Assembly: GCA_964486295.1 (NCBI GenBank)
Contig: CAZAMF010000009.1
Span: forward strand, 1-64,000
DNA from: CALBZG01 sp964486295
GTDB lineage: Bacteria; Bacillota; Clostridia; Peptostreptococcales; Anaerovoracaceae
Reading direction: 5' to 3'
Length of the DNA: 64,000 nucleotides
This document shows, piece after piece, positions 56,404 through 64,000 of this stretch. The translations under genes and the position numbers were made by a program. Every line of letters starts with the position of its first letter. The first letter of the stretch is position 1. The notes below the pieces were generated by a model, which was not told the DNA's origin, did no database searches, and saw nothing but the letters and a program-made list of their open reading frames with translations.

Positions 56404-57696
56404 TTATGTGCATCTAATGAAAGGGACCGTTTCCCCTCCTGTCGTAATAACAAGCACATTAGGGTTACCATATTGAGCTATTGCTCCTTCAAAGGCCCTT
56501 TGGAAGTCCTTCTCAGCATACCACCGGCACCCTCCGGACTCCATTTCTTCGCCGGTGACCCCGTCACTGATGACAACGACTTTGCTGGTTTGATTGATTT
56601 TGCCCATGCTTACTCCAACAGCCATTGTTAAAAGTTCTTCTCCGGTTTCTCCTGCTTCCATCTTCGCACGCAATGCGCTTTTGCCGTCTTTCATAGAAAC
56701 GTATTGATTAAGATTCCTATGAGGTCCGAAGCCTTCTGTACAAGGCGCCATGACCAATATGGTCCCTCCGTTGTCAATCACTCCGGCGCTGCCGTAAAGG
56801 GCTTTACCGCATTGCCACCAGTCCGTCTCCAGTGGATAAGAAGATACAAATATCACATTGGGTTTTTCCGTCAGTTCGGCTCCGCAGACTTCTTTGGCAT
56901 AAACGACTCCGGCACGATGAGCTTTCACATAGTGCCCCGCCACCGCGCGGTATAATTCCATTTCGGCTGTTAAAACAACATTGACGATAAAGTGTAGTCC
57001 GATCTGTTCTGTCCATTCTTCAACAGCCAGCCTGATGGGGCAATCATCCATCCCGAAGAGGATCTCATCTTCAAATCCCTGCATGGCATGAAATTCCGAA
57101 ACGATATCTTCAGAAGTGATCCCTGGATATAGAATTTTTGCTCCACCTGACCATCCCATGCATCCATGAGGTGCAATAGTGCCCAGACCGATCCTGACAT
57201 CCGCTTCCATAGCATCTCTGATCACTCGGATCGGGGTTCCGAGGCTGCTCTTCCCTACCGCCACCAGTTTTTCCTGATCATGGAATTCGGAATTGATCAC
57301 TCTGTAATAATCGAAAACCTCCCGCCCGACTTTTTTTATCATCTCCTCTATCGTCATATGCCGATGGCTCCCAAGAGCCATAACGATAACGATATCTTCT
57401 TTCGCAATGCCGGCCTTTTCCAATCGCGGCAGCAGTTCCGTCAAGATCGTCTCCACCGGTGTGAATCTGGTGTTGTCGTCGCTTATAATGCAGACCTTCT
57501 GCCCGGGCTTCACGATTTTTTCAATAGGCAGCGACCCAACAGGGTGATCCAGCGCATCCTTGATCATGCTCCGTGGATCCTTCGCCTTCTTAACATGATT
57601 CGGTTCTATAACCCTCGCGTTGATCCCTTCCGGAATGTTCAACTCATATTCTCTGCTCCCACATTGAATTTTAACTCTTCTGCTGTTAGCTGTCAT
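56404..57696 (-). CDS. larA: LarA-type nickel-pincer 2-hydroxyacid racemase family protein
   Basis: 430 residues. All ligands known from lactate racemase LarA recur at a constant offset of three: H111 (GSHRH), H177 (APHGCM), K187 (SGGAK, the Lys bound to the nickel pincer) and H203 (EFHAM). SDDNTRFTP (72-80) is also conserved. The family inverts C2 of hydroxy acids. Upstream of a 2-hydroxyacyl-CoA dehydratase cluster it would supply the (R) isomer. Pincer-cofactor genes larB, larC and larE are not in the window. Whether lactate or another hydroxy acid is the substrate is open. Confidence 0.85.
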   Translation of the reverse strand: MTANSRRVKIQCGSREYELNIPEGINARVIEPNHVKKAKDPRSMIKDALDHPVGSLPIEKIVKPGQKVCIISDDNTRFTPVETILTELLPRLEKAGIAKEDIVIVMALGSHRHMTIEEMIKKVGREVFDYYRVINSEFHDQEKLVAVGKSSLGTPIRVIRDAMEADVRIGLGTIAPHGCMGWSGGAKILYPGITSEDIVSEFHAMQGFEDEILFGMDDCPIRLAVEEWTEQIGLHFIVNVVLTAEMELYRAVAGHYVKAHRAGVVYAKEVCGAELTEKPNVIFVSSYPLETDWWQCGKALYGSAGVIDNGGTILVMAPCTEGFGPHRNLNQYVSMKDGKSALRAKMEAGETGEELLTMAVGVSMGKINQTSKVVVISDGVTGEEMESGGCRWYAEKDFQRAFEGAIAQYGNPNVLVITTGGETVPFIRCT

Positions 57697-57761
57697 TTTT
57701 ATCCCCCTTTAAAGTTTATGTGCGCCAAAGCAAAACGCTAAAACATGCCAATCCAACATAA

Positions 57762-58547
57762 TTATCGCTCTGTATCAAAATTGATCCTTTGCGCTCCGTT
57801 GTAAACGTTCATACGGTTTCCCCGTACGAATCCGATCAATGTCAGATTGGCTCGTCCCGCGATTTCCAGGGCCATATATGTAGGGGCAGAAAAAGATACG
57901 ATAAAAGGGATTCCGGCCCTTGCCGCCTTTAGCGCAATGTCGGAAGAGATCCTGCCCGTGGTCAGAAGAACAACATCCCTGAATGCAAGCTGCTTCAGTA
58001 TTGTTTTCCCGATGACCTTGTCCAGGGCATTGTGTCTCCCAATATCCTCAGAAAAAAACAGGAGCTCGCCGCAGCTTACTATACCACAACTGTGAACACC
58101 GCCGGTTTCTTTAAAAAGGTCGGACCGTTGACCGAATTCATGCATCCAGGCGATCAATTCCTGCGGCTTGAAGTTCGGTCCCCCTTCGATCCGTTTTATT
58201 TCATCTACAGGTACCAGCCGGATTTTGCCTTTCCCACAGCCGGACGTTATTGCTCCGGATTTTTCCTGATCCGTATCGATTTTGCACTCCTGCTTTAAAT
58301 ATATGCAAATTTTATTCCAATCAGGATGATTGATACTTGCAATATCCTCCGAAGAGTCGATAACGCCTTCAGCGAAAAGATAGCCCACCGCCAGCTCATC
58401 CATCTCATCCGGAGTGCACATCAAATAAACAAAATGCCGGTCGTTAACAAGGATCTCCAACGCCTCCTCGACAATGACCGGTTCACTGAGTTTTCGTAGT
58501 TCTCCGTGGTCCCATTTGATGATTTCTACAGTCTTCTTGCTTTCCAT
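57762..58547 (-). CDS. fdhD: formate dehydrogenase accessory sulfurtransferase FdhD
   Basis: 261 residues. FdhD passes sulfur from a cysteine desulfurase to the molybdenum cofactor of formate dehydrogenase. Conserved parts: PDEMDELAVGYLFAEGVI (about 46-63), GGVHSCGI, FSEDIGRHNALDKVIG and TTGRISSDIALKAARAGIPF. The usual CxxC loop (TSGCGxC) reads TSGCGKGK, so only the first Cys is present. It overlaps mobA by 22 bases and serves the formate dehydrogenase upstream. Confidence 0.93.
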   Translation of the reverse strand: MESKKTVEIIKWDHGELRKLSEPVIVEEALEILVNDRHFVYLMCTPDEMDELAVGYLFAEGVIDSSEDIASINHPDWNKICIYLKQECKIDTDQEKSGAITSGCGKGKIRLVPVDEIKRIEGGPNFKPQELIAWMHEFGQRSDLFKETGGVHSCGIVSCGELLFFSEDIGRHNALDKVIGKTILKQLAFRDVVLLTTGRISSDIALKAARAGIPFIVSFSAPTYMALEIAGRANLTLIGFVRGNRMNVYNGAQRINFDTER

Positions 58548-59164
58548 GAAATCGTAATGCCTCCGAAAATTTTATTCAGCATGGCCAAATCGTTCTTTTT
58601 ATTCAGGTTGACAAAAACATCTGAGCCGTCGGTCAGATTGTTCACATCCTCTTCCTCGACCAGCTGCACTCTGCTGCATTCCAACAGTTGCAGCAATTTG
58701 AAGTTTTCCTGCGAGATCAAAAACCCGATCCGGTCTGCCATGTCTTTTGAATAGAAAGCGTAAAGGGTCTCAACATATCCGTTTTTCCAGGCGGCAACGC
58801 CTTCTGCATCCATGCTTTCAATCAAATCCATCATATACCGGATAAAGTCCGTATTGATTACCGGCATATCGCAAGCCGTGATGAATACATAATTCGATGA
58901 AGCACAGGTAAGAGCTGCATGGATTCCGCCGATTGGGCCTCTCTCCCGGTAAATATCCTCACAGATCGTATATTTCAAATGCTCATACTTGCTGATATCG
59001 TCTGTGACCAACAGGATTTCATCGAATAATTCTTCCAGCCTTTCGGCAATGTATTCGATGAGCAGCTTTCCATCGATCATGATTTCACTTTTATCAAAAC
59101 CCATTCTTCGGCTTTTTCCGCCGCAAAGAATGGCCGCCGTTCCAAATTTTTTCAAATCCTTCAC
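58526..59164 (-). CDS. mobA: molybdenum cofactor guanylyltransferase
   Basis: 212 residues. The nucleotide-binding start AILCGGKSRRMGFDKS (about 12-27) and FITACDMPVINTDFI (about 94-108) are MobA signatures. It adds GMP to molybdopterin to make the bis-MGD cofactor that formate dehydrogenases need. It lies between the AsrB-like subunit gene (three bases away) and fdhD. Confidence 0.93.
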   Translation of the reverse strand: MKDLKKFGTAAILCGGKSRRMGFDKSEIMIDGKLLIEYIAERLEELFDEILLVTDDISKYEHLKYTICEDIYRERGPIGGIHAALTCASSNYVFITACDMPVINTDFIRYMMDLIESMDAEGVAAWKNGYVETLYAFYSKDMADRIGFLISQENFKLLQLLECSRVQLVEEEDVNNLTDGSDVFVNLNKKNDLAMLNKIFGGITISWKARRL

Positions 59165-59167
59165 TCC

Positions 59168-60019
59168 TTAAAATTCCGGTGGAAGCATCAGCATTTCCTC
59201 ATAGTTGAAAACCGGTCCGTCAATGCACATATACTTACTGCCGACCTTGCAATGACCGCACTTCCCGACACCGCACCTCATGTGCGTTTCCAGGGAAGTG
59301 TAAATGTCGGTGCCTTTCATTCCCAGCTTCAGCAAATCCCTCGCCATCGCCTTGATGCGCCTTGGGGATGCGCAAATGATAGCGGAAGTGTTCCCCCAAT
59401 CCAGACCCATCCCCGGCAACAGATCATTTGCATACCCCAGATAGGCTTCAACTGAATCGGTGGGTTTGCTCAGGGAATAATGAACCCGGACTCCGTCTAC
59501 TTTTCCCCACTCTGCAAGATCTTCTTTGAAAATAAGATCTTCGTAGCCAACTGCACTACCTATGATTTCTATACGGCCAAAATCCTTCCGGTTCTCCAGT
59601 ATCCGCAGGATCATTGTTCTGACCGGCGCAAGTCCCACGCCGCTGCCCATGATCAATACATCCCTCTTCAAAAATGCCTCAAAGGGGAACCCTTTGCCGA
59701 AAGGCCCTCTTAAACCCACTTTGTCGCCGGCTTTCATGGTATGGATCGCATTAGTGACCTTTCCGGCCTGTTTAATGCAAAACTCAAAGCGATCTTTCAT
59801 GCTTGGCGAATACGGTATGGAAATGGCTATTTCACCCACTCCGAATACAGTTATTTCATAAAACTGCCCATCTGTTTTTTCCAGCTCGTGAAAAGAAGGA
59901 TCCTCATACTGCAATATGAAGCGTTTGATATCCTTTGTTTCTTTGTAGATTTCTTGAATAACCGCAATTCTTGGAAGATAGATGTTTTCGCATTTTTCGT
60001 GGTGCTGTATATGCTCCAT
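59168..60019 (-). CDS. FAD/NAD(P)-binding electron-transfer subunit (AsrB/HydG-like)
   Basis: 283 residues from the ATG at 60019, which overlaps the stop of the upstream gene by one base and has AAGGAGGG seven bases upstream. A ferredoxin-reductase-like FAD domain (about 10-105), an NAD(P) domain with VLIMGSGVGLAPVRTMI (about 118-134) and a C-terminal 2Fe-2S motif MRCGVGKCGHCKVG...MC (about 243-262) are in order. Relatives are AsrB of anaerobic sulfite reductase and the gamma subunit of sulfhydrogenases. Here it probably links formate oxidation to NAD(P). Confidence 0.88.
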   Translation of the reverse strand: MEHIQHHEKCENIYLPRIAVIQEIYKETKDIKRFILQYEDPSFHELEKTDGQFYEITVFGVGEIAISIPYSPSMKDRFEFCIKQAGKVTNAIHTMKAGDKVGLRGPFGKGFPFEAFLKRDVLIMGSGVGLAPVRTMILRILENRKDFGRIEIIGSAVGYEDLIFKEDLAEWGKVDGVRVHYSLSKPTDSVEAYLGYANDLLPGMGLDWGNTSAIICASPRRIKAMARDLLKLGMKGTDIYTSLETHMRCGVGKCGHCKVGSKYMCIDGPVFNYEEMLMLPPEF

Positions 60020-61044
60020 TATTTTCCCTCCTTGCAAGCGAGTTCATTGATGATCTGAACCACATTGATGGATGCCGGGCAGACACCGATACATCTTCCG
60101 CATCCGGAGCATCCTTTGTAATGGAATTTATCTTCAATATATTTGAATTTATCGTAAATCCGATAGCGAACCCTGTCTCTTCTGCTTCTCGGATTATGTT
60201 TTCCGGCATTTCTGGTAAAGGAGTCGCTCTGGCAAGAGTCCCAATACCGTATTCTGCATCCGCTGTTTTTACCGTCGCCTTCCTCTACGGCATTAAAGCA
60301 GGTACAGGTTGGACATACCGTCGTGCACCCTGTGCAGGAGATACAGTCCCTGGATATGCTGTCCCACAGGGAATCTCCAAATCCGGCTTCCAGAACTTTT
60401 GAAATTTCGTTCGTATGGATTTTGTTTCTGAATGAACGTGTTGCCGCCTCCTCAACGGAAGCTTTCTCTATATCGGATATCGTGTGGTCTTCACTGATCA
60501 GGTTTCCGCATAAAGCGATGAGTTCTTCTCCTGTTTCCGTTCCGGTTTCAACCAGATAGCAATCTCCCCAAGGTGTCAACAGTAAGTCATAGCCGCTTTT
60601 CATAAAAGGCCCTGTCCCCATGGAACTGCAAAAACAATGTTCCCCTGCCTCCGCACAGTTGACTGCAACAATGATCGCCGCTTTTCTTTTTGATTCATAG
60701 AGAGCGTCCCTGTACCCATCCAGATAAAAATGATCCATATATTCAAGACCATAGGCATCACAAGCCCTGACTCCGAAGTAAATGCGTTTTTTCACATTTT
60801 CGGGCGGTGTAAAGGTTTTGATATTCCCATCAATATTTTCCCAACAAAAGAGTGTCTCTTTCGGGCTGAAAATATATTCCTTTACAGGAAAAGCAAAATT
60901 GATATAGTCCATTGTAAAAGTGTCTTTTTCATAAGGAAGAAGCATAACTTGCCCTGCATCTGACTGAGGCGTGTAGACTTCTATGTTCTTTGCCCAGATT
61001 TCCAGAACCTGCTGCAATTTACTTTTCTCCAGCCGAACCATCAC
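60019..61044 (-). CDS. 4Fe-4S dicluster electron-transfer subunit (AsrA/HydB-like)
   Basis: 341 residues. The N-terminal domain with GVRACDAYGLEYMDHFYL and NCAEAGEHCFCSSMGTGP is typical of the AsrA/HydB family. Two 4Fe-4S binding sets follow: C234, C237, C240, C244 and C312, C315, C318, C322. It would carry electrons between the molybdenum subunit and the flavoprotein. GGAAGGAG seven bases upstream; the ATG overlaps the stop of the formate dehydrogenase gene, so translation is coupled. Confidence 0.88.
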   Translation of the reverse strand: MMVRLEKSKLQQVLEIWAKNIEVYTPQSDAGQVMLLPYEKDTFTMDYINFAFPVKEYIFSPKETLFCWENIDGNIKTFTPPENVKKRIYFGVRACDAYGLEYMDHFYLDGYRDALYESKRKAAIIVAVNCAEAGEHCFCSSMGTGPFMKSGYDLLLTPWGDCYLVETGTETGEELIALCGNLISEDHTISDIEKASVEEAATRSFRNKIHTNEISKVLEAGFGDSLWDSISRDCISCTGCTTVCPTCTCFNAVEEGDGKNSGCRIRYWDSCQSDSFTRNAGKHNPRSRRDRVRYRIYDKFKYIEDKFHYKGCSGCGRCIGVCPASINVVQIINELACKEGK

Positions 61045-63077
61045 TTTACTCCTTCCAGTCTGACCGGGCAGACTTTATATTCCGGGATTTGAACGATCGG
61101 ATCATGCTGTCCGCCGATCAGGCGGTTCACTGCGGCTTCAGCGAAATGAAAAGGCATAAAGACGACCCCTTCTTTGATGCGTTCGGTTATTTCGACAAAC
61201 GTGGTGATCTCCGCGATTTCAGAGCGGATCCTTACTCTGGCCCCTTGACGCAATCCAAGATTCTCGGCATCCAGCGGGTTGATTTCAATATATCCGTCCG
61301 GAACCTCCCTGTCCAATGCCCAAGATCTTCTGGTCATGGTGCCGGTGTGATAATGATGCATGATCCTGCCGGTTGTTAATATATAAGGAAATTCTTCGCT
61401 GGCATGCTGCTCAGAACCCTCATAATCATTGACGCTGAAATTCCCAAGGCCTCTGGTGAATTTACCCCGGTGAAGAAAGCGGGTGCCCGGGTGATTCAAA
61501 TCCGGGCAAGGCCACGGAATACCCTGATTTTCAATTCTTTCATACGAAATGCCGCCATAGCTTGGCACCAGCGTCCGTATCTCGTCCATGATTTCAGACG
61601 GCGATGTATAATCAGCCGTGAAGCCCAGTGCTTTCATGACATCGCAAAGAATGACCCAGTCCGCTTTACTGTTCCCGATAGGCGCGATGGCCTTTCTGAC
61701 CCGCTGGACCAGCCTTTCAGTATTGGTAAAGGTACCATCTTTTTCAAACGAACTGGCACCCGGTAAAACGATATCGGCCAATTTGGCCGTTTCAGTCAGA
61801 AATATGTCCTGAACCACCAGAAAATCGAGATTTTTCAGCGCGATTTCTACATGATCGATGTTGGCGTCGGAAATCATCGGATTCTCTGCCATAATATACA
61901 TAGCCTTGATTTCACCGGTGGCGGCTCCATCCAGCATTTCCCCGATGGTCTTCCCCGCTTCGGCGGCAAAGCCGCTACCCCACACGGCGGCGAATTTTTC
62001 TCTGACAGAATGATCGGCCAGAGGTTGATATCCCGGCAGGATGTTCGGCAGCGCTCCCATATCACAGGCGCCCTGAACATTGTTCTGTCCGCGAAGCGGA
62101 TTGATCCCCGTTGATTCACGGCCTATCTGGCCGGCCAGCATACAAAGGTTTGCCAGCGCTCTCACATTTTTCGTGCCTGTTACATGCTGGGTGATCCCCA
62201 TGGCAAATACAATGGACGCCGTCTTTGCGCCCGCATAAATCCTGGCCATCTCTCTGATCATGTCCGCAGGGATCCCTGCAATCGGAGCGACCGTTTCCGG
62301 TATATATTTTTCTACTGATGCTTTGAATTCTTCATATCCCTCTGTCGACTGATCTATGAAATCCCTGTTGATCAGGCCTTCGGTAATGATCACATTTGAC
62401 ATGGCGTTGATCAGGGCAAGATTGCTTCCCGGCATGATCGGCGCATAAATCTCAGCATAATCCGCCAGAGGAATTCTCCTTGGATCTGCAACGATCAGAC
62501 GAGCGCCATTTTTCTTCACAGCATTAAAAATCCTTGCTCCGATCATCGGATGCTGCTCTGTGGTGTTCGACCCGATGACAAAAATTACTTCCGCGTTTTC
62601 CAGTTCATTGATGGAATTTGACATGGCGCCGCTTCCAAAGGAATAGGACAAGCCTGCTACTGTTGGGCTGTGACAAAGTCTGGCGCAATGATCGATATGG
62701 TTTGTTCCGATGACCGCGCGTGCCAGCTTGACCATCAGATAATTCTCTTCATTGGTGCAGCGGGCCGAAGACATGGCCGCTATCGATCGAGGTCCATAGT
62801 TCGCCTTGATATCTGTTAATTTCTTTGCGATCTGCCGGATGGCGGTATCCCAGGAAATTACTTGAAATTTTCCATTTTCATCTTTCATCAAAGGCTCGGT
62901 CAGTCTGTCCTTATGATGCACAAAACTATGTCCTTGCCATCCTTTTACGCAAAGCTGCCCACGGCTTACGGAGTGGGAGTTTTGAGGCGATACGCCTGTT
63001 ATTTCATTGCCATCCACATTTACGTAGAAATTGCACCCGCATCCGCAATAGCCGCAAGTAGTGAGCACTTTCTTCAT
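61041..63077 (-). CDS. fdhF: molybdopterin formate dehydrogenase, catalytic subunit (Cys form)
   Basis: 678 residues, a short FdhF-type enzyme. N-terminal 4Fe-4S ligands are C8, C11, C15 and C43. The molybdenum ligand is C135 in HCARLCHSPTV (a TGT codon, so not selenocysteine), with the neighbouring His136 that takes part in formate oxidation. HPMIGARIFNAVKKNGARLIVADPR and the C-terminal molydopterin-dinucleotide domain (YILTTGRIMHHYHTGTMTRRS, MPFHFAEAAVN) are complete. It is the first gene of fdhF, AsrA-like, AsrB-like, mobA and fdhD, followed by larA. Direction of the reaction (formate oxidation or CO2 reduction) is not shown by sequence. Confidence 0.93.
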   Translation of the reverse strand: MKKVLTTCGYCGCGCNFYVNVDGNEITGVSPQNSHSVSRGQLCVKGWQGHSFVHHKDRLTEPLMKDENGKFQVISWDTAIRQIAKKLTDIKANYGPRSIAAMSSARCTNEENYLMVKLARAVIGTNHIDHCARLCHSPTVAGLSYSFGSGAMSNSINELENAEVIFVIGSNTTEQHPMIGARIFNAVKKNGARLIVADPRRIPLADYAEIYAPIMPGSNLALINAMSNVIITEGLINRDFIDQSTEGYEEFKASVEKYIPETVAPIAGIPADMIREMARIYAGAKTASIVFAMGITQHVTGTKNVRALANLCMLAGQIGRESTGINPLRGQNNVQGACDMGALPNILPGYQPLADHSVREKFAAVWGSGFAAEAGKTIGEMLDGAATGEIKAMYIMAENPMISDANIDHVEIALKNLDFLVVQDIFLTETAKLADIVLPGASSFEKDGTFTNTERLVQRVRKAIAPIGNSKADWVILCDVMKALGFTADYTSPSEIMDEIRTLVPSYGGISYERIENQGIPWPCPDLNHPGTRFLHRGKFTRGLGNFSVNDYEGSEQHASEEFPYILTTGRIMHHYHTGTMTRRSWALDREVPDGYIEINPLDAENLGLRQGARVRIRSEIAEITTFVEITERIKEGVVFMPFHFAEAAVNRLIGGQHDPIVQIPEYKVCPVRLEGVK

Positions 63078-63151
63078 CTGACATCCTGCCTTTCGTCTCT
63101 GAAAACTATATTCTTTACATTATAAATGGATATAATTTTAAAGTAAACAAG

Positions 63152-63178
63152 AAAAAAAGCCCTCCGGAAGGGCTTCTT
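63152..63178 (-). terminator. intrinsic terminator after the E2-like gene
   Basis: Minus strand: AGCCCTTCC and GGAGGGCT form a tight stem followed by TTTTTTTC. It lies 14 bases after the stop at 63192. Confidence 0.87.
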
Positions 63179-63191
63179 ATGATGATTTTTT

Positions 63192-64000
63192 CTATTCAAC
63201 ATCTTCCTTAATTCCCATTAAACGGGTTTCCAGCAAATAAGGGTCGCTGAGATATTTATTCAGCAGCTTCAGTGAATTCGAAAAATATAATCCGTCGCAA
63301 ATTCTCTCATCGATGGTATAGCCGATTTCGCAGTATTTCTTGATTACAATTTCACCATCCTCAGCTGTCGGGATTTCTTTGACTTTCCCCACAGCCGCGA
63401 AAATCCCAGCCGTTCCGAAATCATATAAATGATGATAAACATAATTTACTTTGATGGATTTCAAGTATGAAAAAAACAGACTCGCGTGGAACGGGCTCAC
63501 TTCTATTATTTCTTTAGGCAGCATGTTATGCCTGTCCATGCTTTTCAAAATGACCACCATCATGGTTTTTGTCAATCCGGGCAGCGACATGATCTTCTCA
63601 GCAGTCTTCACAGCCTGGTCCTGGTTGCCGTCATGGATACATTCAAAAATTTTCTCATCCACTATTTTTGCAACTTCAAAGATGTTTTCCTTTCCGGTAA
63701 ATGCAAATTTTATAGTGGTTTCTTCCGCATCATCATGCAGTGCACGTTTTATAGCCATTGAAATAGTAATCCCTTTACGTGCATATATTTTCCTGTTCAT
63801 GATGAATCGATTCAACTGCGGTCGTTCGGCAAAAAGTCGGACATAGCAGGTGAGCAGCAAATGAAGATATGTGAACTCATATCCCTGCTCCCGCTTTTCC
63901 TTGAGAAAAGCGTCGATTTTGTCCGTACATACCAGTTCCTTGGCAAAAACTTGAGCGTCGAAACGCTTGTCCATTATATAAGGCACCATTTTGGAAAAAG
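63192..64000 (-). CDS. 2-oxoacid dehydrogenase E2-like acyltransferase domain protein, 5' end beyond window
   Basis: At least 268 residues; the frame stays open to the window edge (…FSKMVPYIMDKRFDAQVF), and relatives have residues before this point, so the ATG at 63989 is probably internal. The chloramphenicol-acetyltransferase-like fold of E2 is recognisable (PYIMDKRFDAQ, RPQLNRFIMNRKIYARKGI, YHHLYDFGTAGIF). The normal catalytic HxxxDG near the C-terminus reads ERICDG, with Glu for His. No lipoyl domain is seen in the visible part. The function is unknown; it may bind acyl-CoA without the classical acyl transfer. Confidence 0.75.
   Translation of the reverse strand, partial: FSKMVPYIMDKRFDAQVFAKELVCTDKIDAFLKEKREQGYEFTYLHLLLTCYVRLFAERPQLNRFIMNRKIYARKGITISMAIKRALHDDAEETTIKFAFTGKENIFEVAKIVDEKIFECIHDGNQDQAVKTAEKIMSLPGLTKTMMVVILKSMDRHNMLPKEIIEVSPFHASLFFSYLKSIKVNYVYHHLYDFGTAGIFAAVGKVKEIPTAEDGEIVIKKYCEIGYTIDERICDGLYFSNSLKLLNKYLSDPYLLETRLMGIKEDVE

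Noticed and set aside
56201..56476. 91-residue plus-strand frame
   Set aside because: It covers the larA end, the hairpin at 56296-56341 and the activator dyad; no ribosome-binding site and an unnatural composition.
57700..57761. Second sigma-54 promoter upstream of larA
   Set aside because: TGGCAT followed by GC exists, but the GG-GC spacing is nine instead of ten bases, so it does not meet the consensus geometry.
62660..62700. Selenocysteine formate dehydrogenase
   Set aside because: The molybdenum-ligand codon is TGT (Cys135) and the frame is uninterrupted; no in-frame TGA or SECIS-like stem is needed.

Overview
The window looks like one contig of a strictly anaerobic Clostridia-type Firmicute. 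Evidence: a compact tRNA array with encoded CCA ends, strong AGGAGG ribosome-binding sites, AT-rich intergenic hairpin terminators, a B12-dependent class II ribonucleotide reductase, Clostridia-type glycogen genes (glgB-glgC-glgD-glgA), an oxygen-sensitive 2-hydroxyacyl-CoA dehydratase with its activator, a TRAP transporter and a molybdenum formate dehydrogenase. Affiliation with an amino-acid or hydroxy-acid fermenting lineage is my inference; no rRNA or species marker is present.

Layout. 1-441: tRNA array Val(UAC, cut by the window edge), Asp, His, Gln(CUG), Cys. 550-3240: a small surface-glycan cassette (phosphoglycosyl transferase, ATP-grasp, phosphoglycosyl transferase) lying between tRNA-Cys and a decayed copy of tRNA-Cys plus its terminator. 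3320-5494: a large secreted phosphoesterase with adhesin-type repeats, followed by a possible third tRNA 3' remnant. 5771-18176, mainly minus strand: housekeeping and envelope genes (GNAT, small membrane proteins, a degenerate CbiE/CbiT-like protein, a 22-residue-repeat Lys/Ala-rich protein, zinc phospholipase-like, Fpg-like glycosylase, metallo-beta-lactamase fold, RNase R, NudC, EamA transporter, LCP protein, epimerase). 18269-23000: ClpB, YbjQ, a sodium:solute symporter and a 59-residue Cys-containing small protein. 23205-31378: UppP, NrdJ, AmrS-like radical SAM, MetK, DUF368/PopT, a short trypsin-like protease, an apparently untranslated RNA gene of about 410 nt, and NadE. 31375-38488: a glycogen operon with a GlgA-GH13 fusion.

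41763-57696 is a catabolic island. In minus-strand reading order it has a LarA-type racemase, a sigma-54 promoter, a small membrane protein, TRAP DctP/DctQ/DctM, an M20 (RocB-like) hydrolase, a PAS-sigma-54 activator, an amidohydrolase, a CoA-transferase, the 2-hydroxyacyl-CoA dehydratase activator, the two dehydratase subunits and a second CoA-transferase. My reading is import of an organic acid, racemisation to the (R)-2-hydroxy acid, CoA transfer and dehydration to an enoyl-CoA. The substrate cannot be named from sequence.

57762-63077 encodes a formate dehydrogenase (Cys at the molybdenum site) with AsrA/AsrB-like electron-transfer subunits, plus FdhD and MobA. The window ends inside a 2-oxoacid dehydrogenase E2-like acyltransferase domain whose catalytic His is replaced by Glu.

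The observations I rate most worth pursuing are the independently transcribed structured RNA at 30150-30560, the sigma-54 promoter with a perfect upstream dyad at 56084-56204, the tRNA-Cys-flanked glycan cassette, and the unusual subunit make-up of the formate dehydrogenase.
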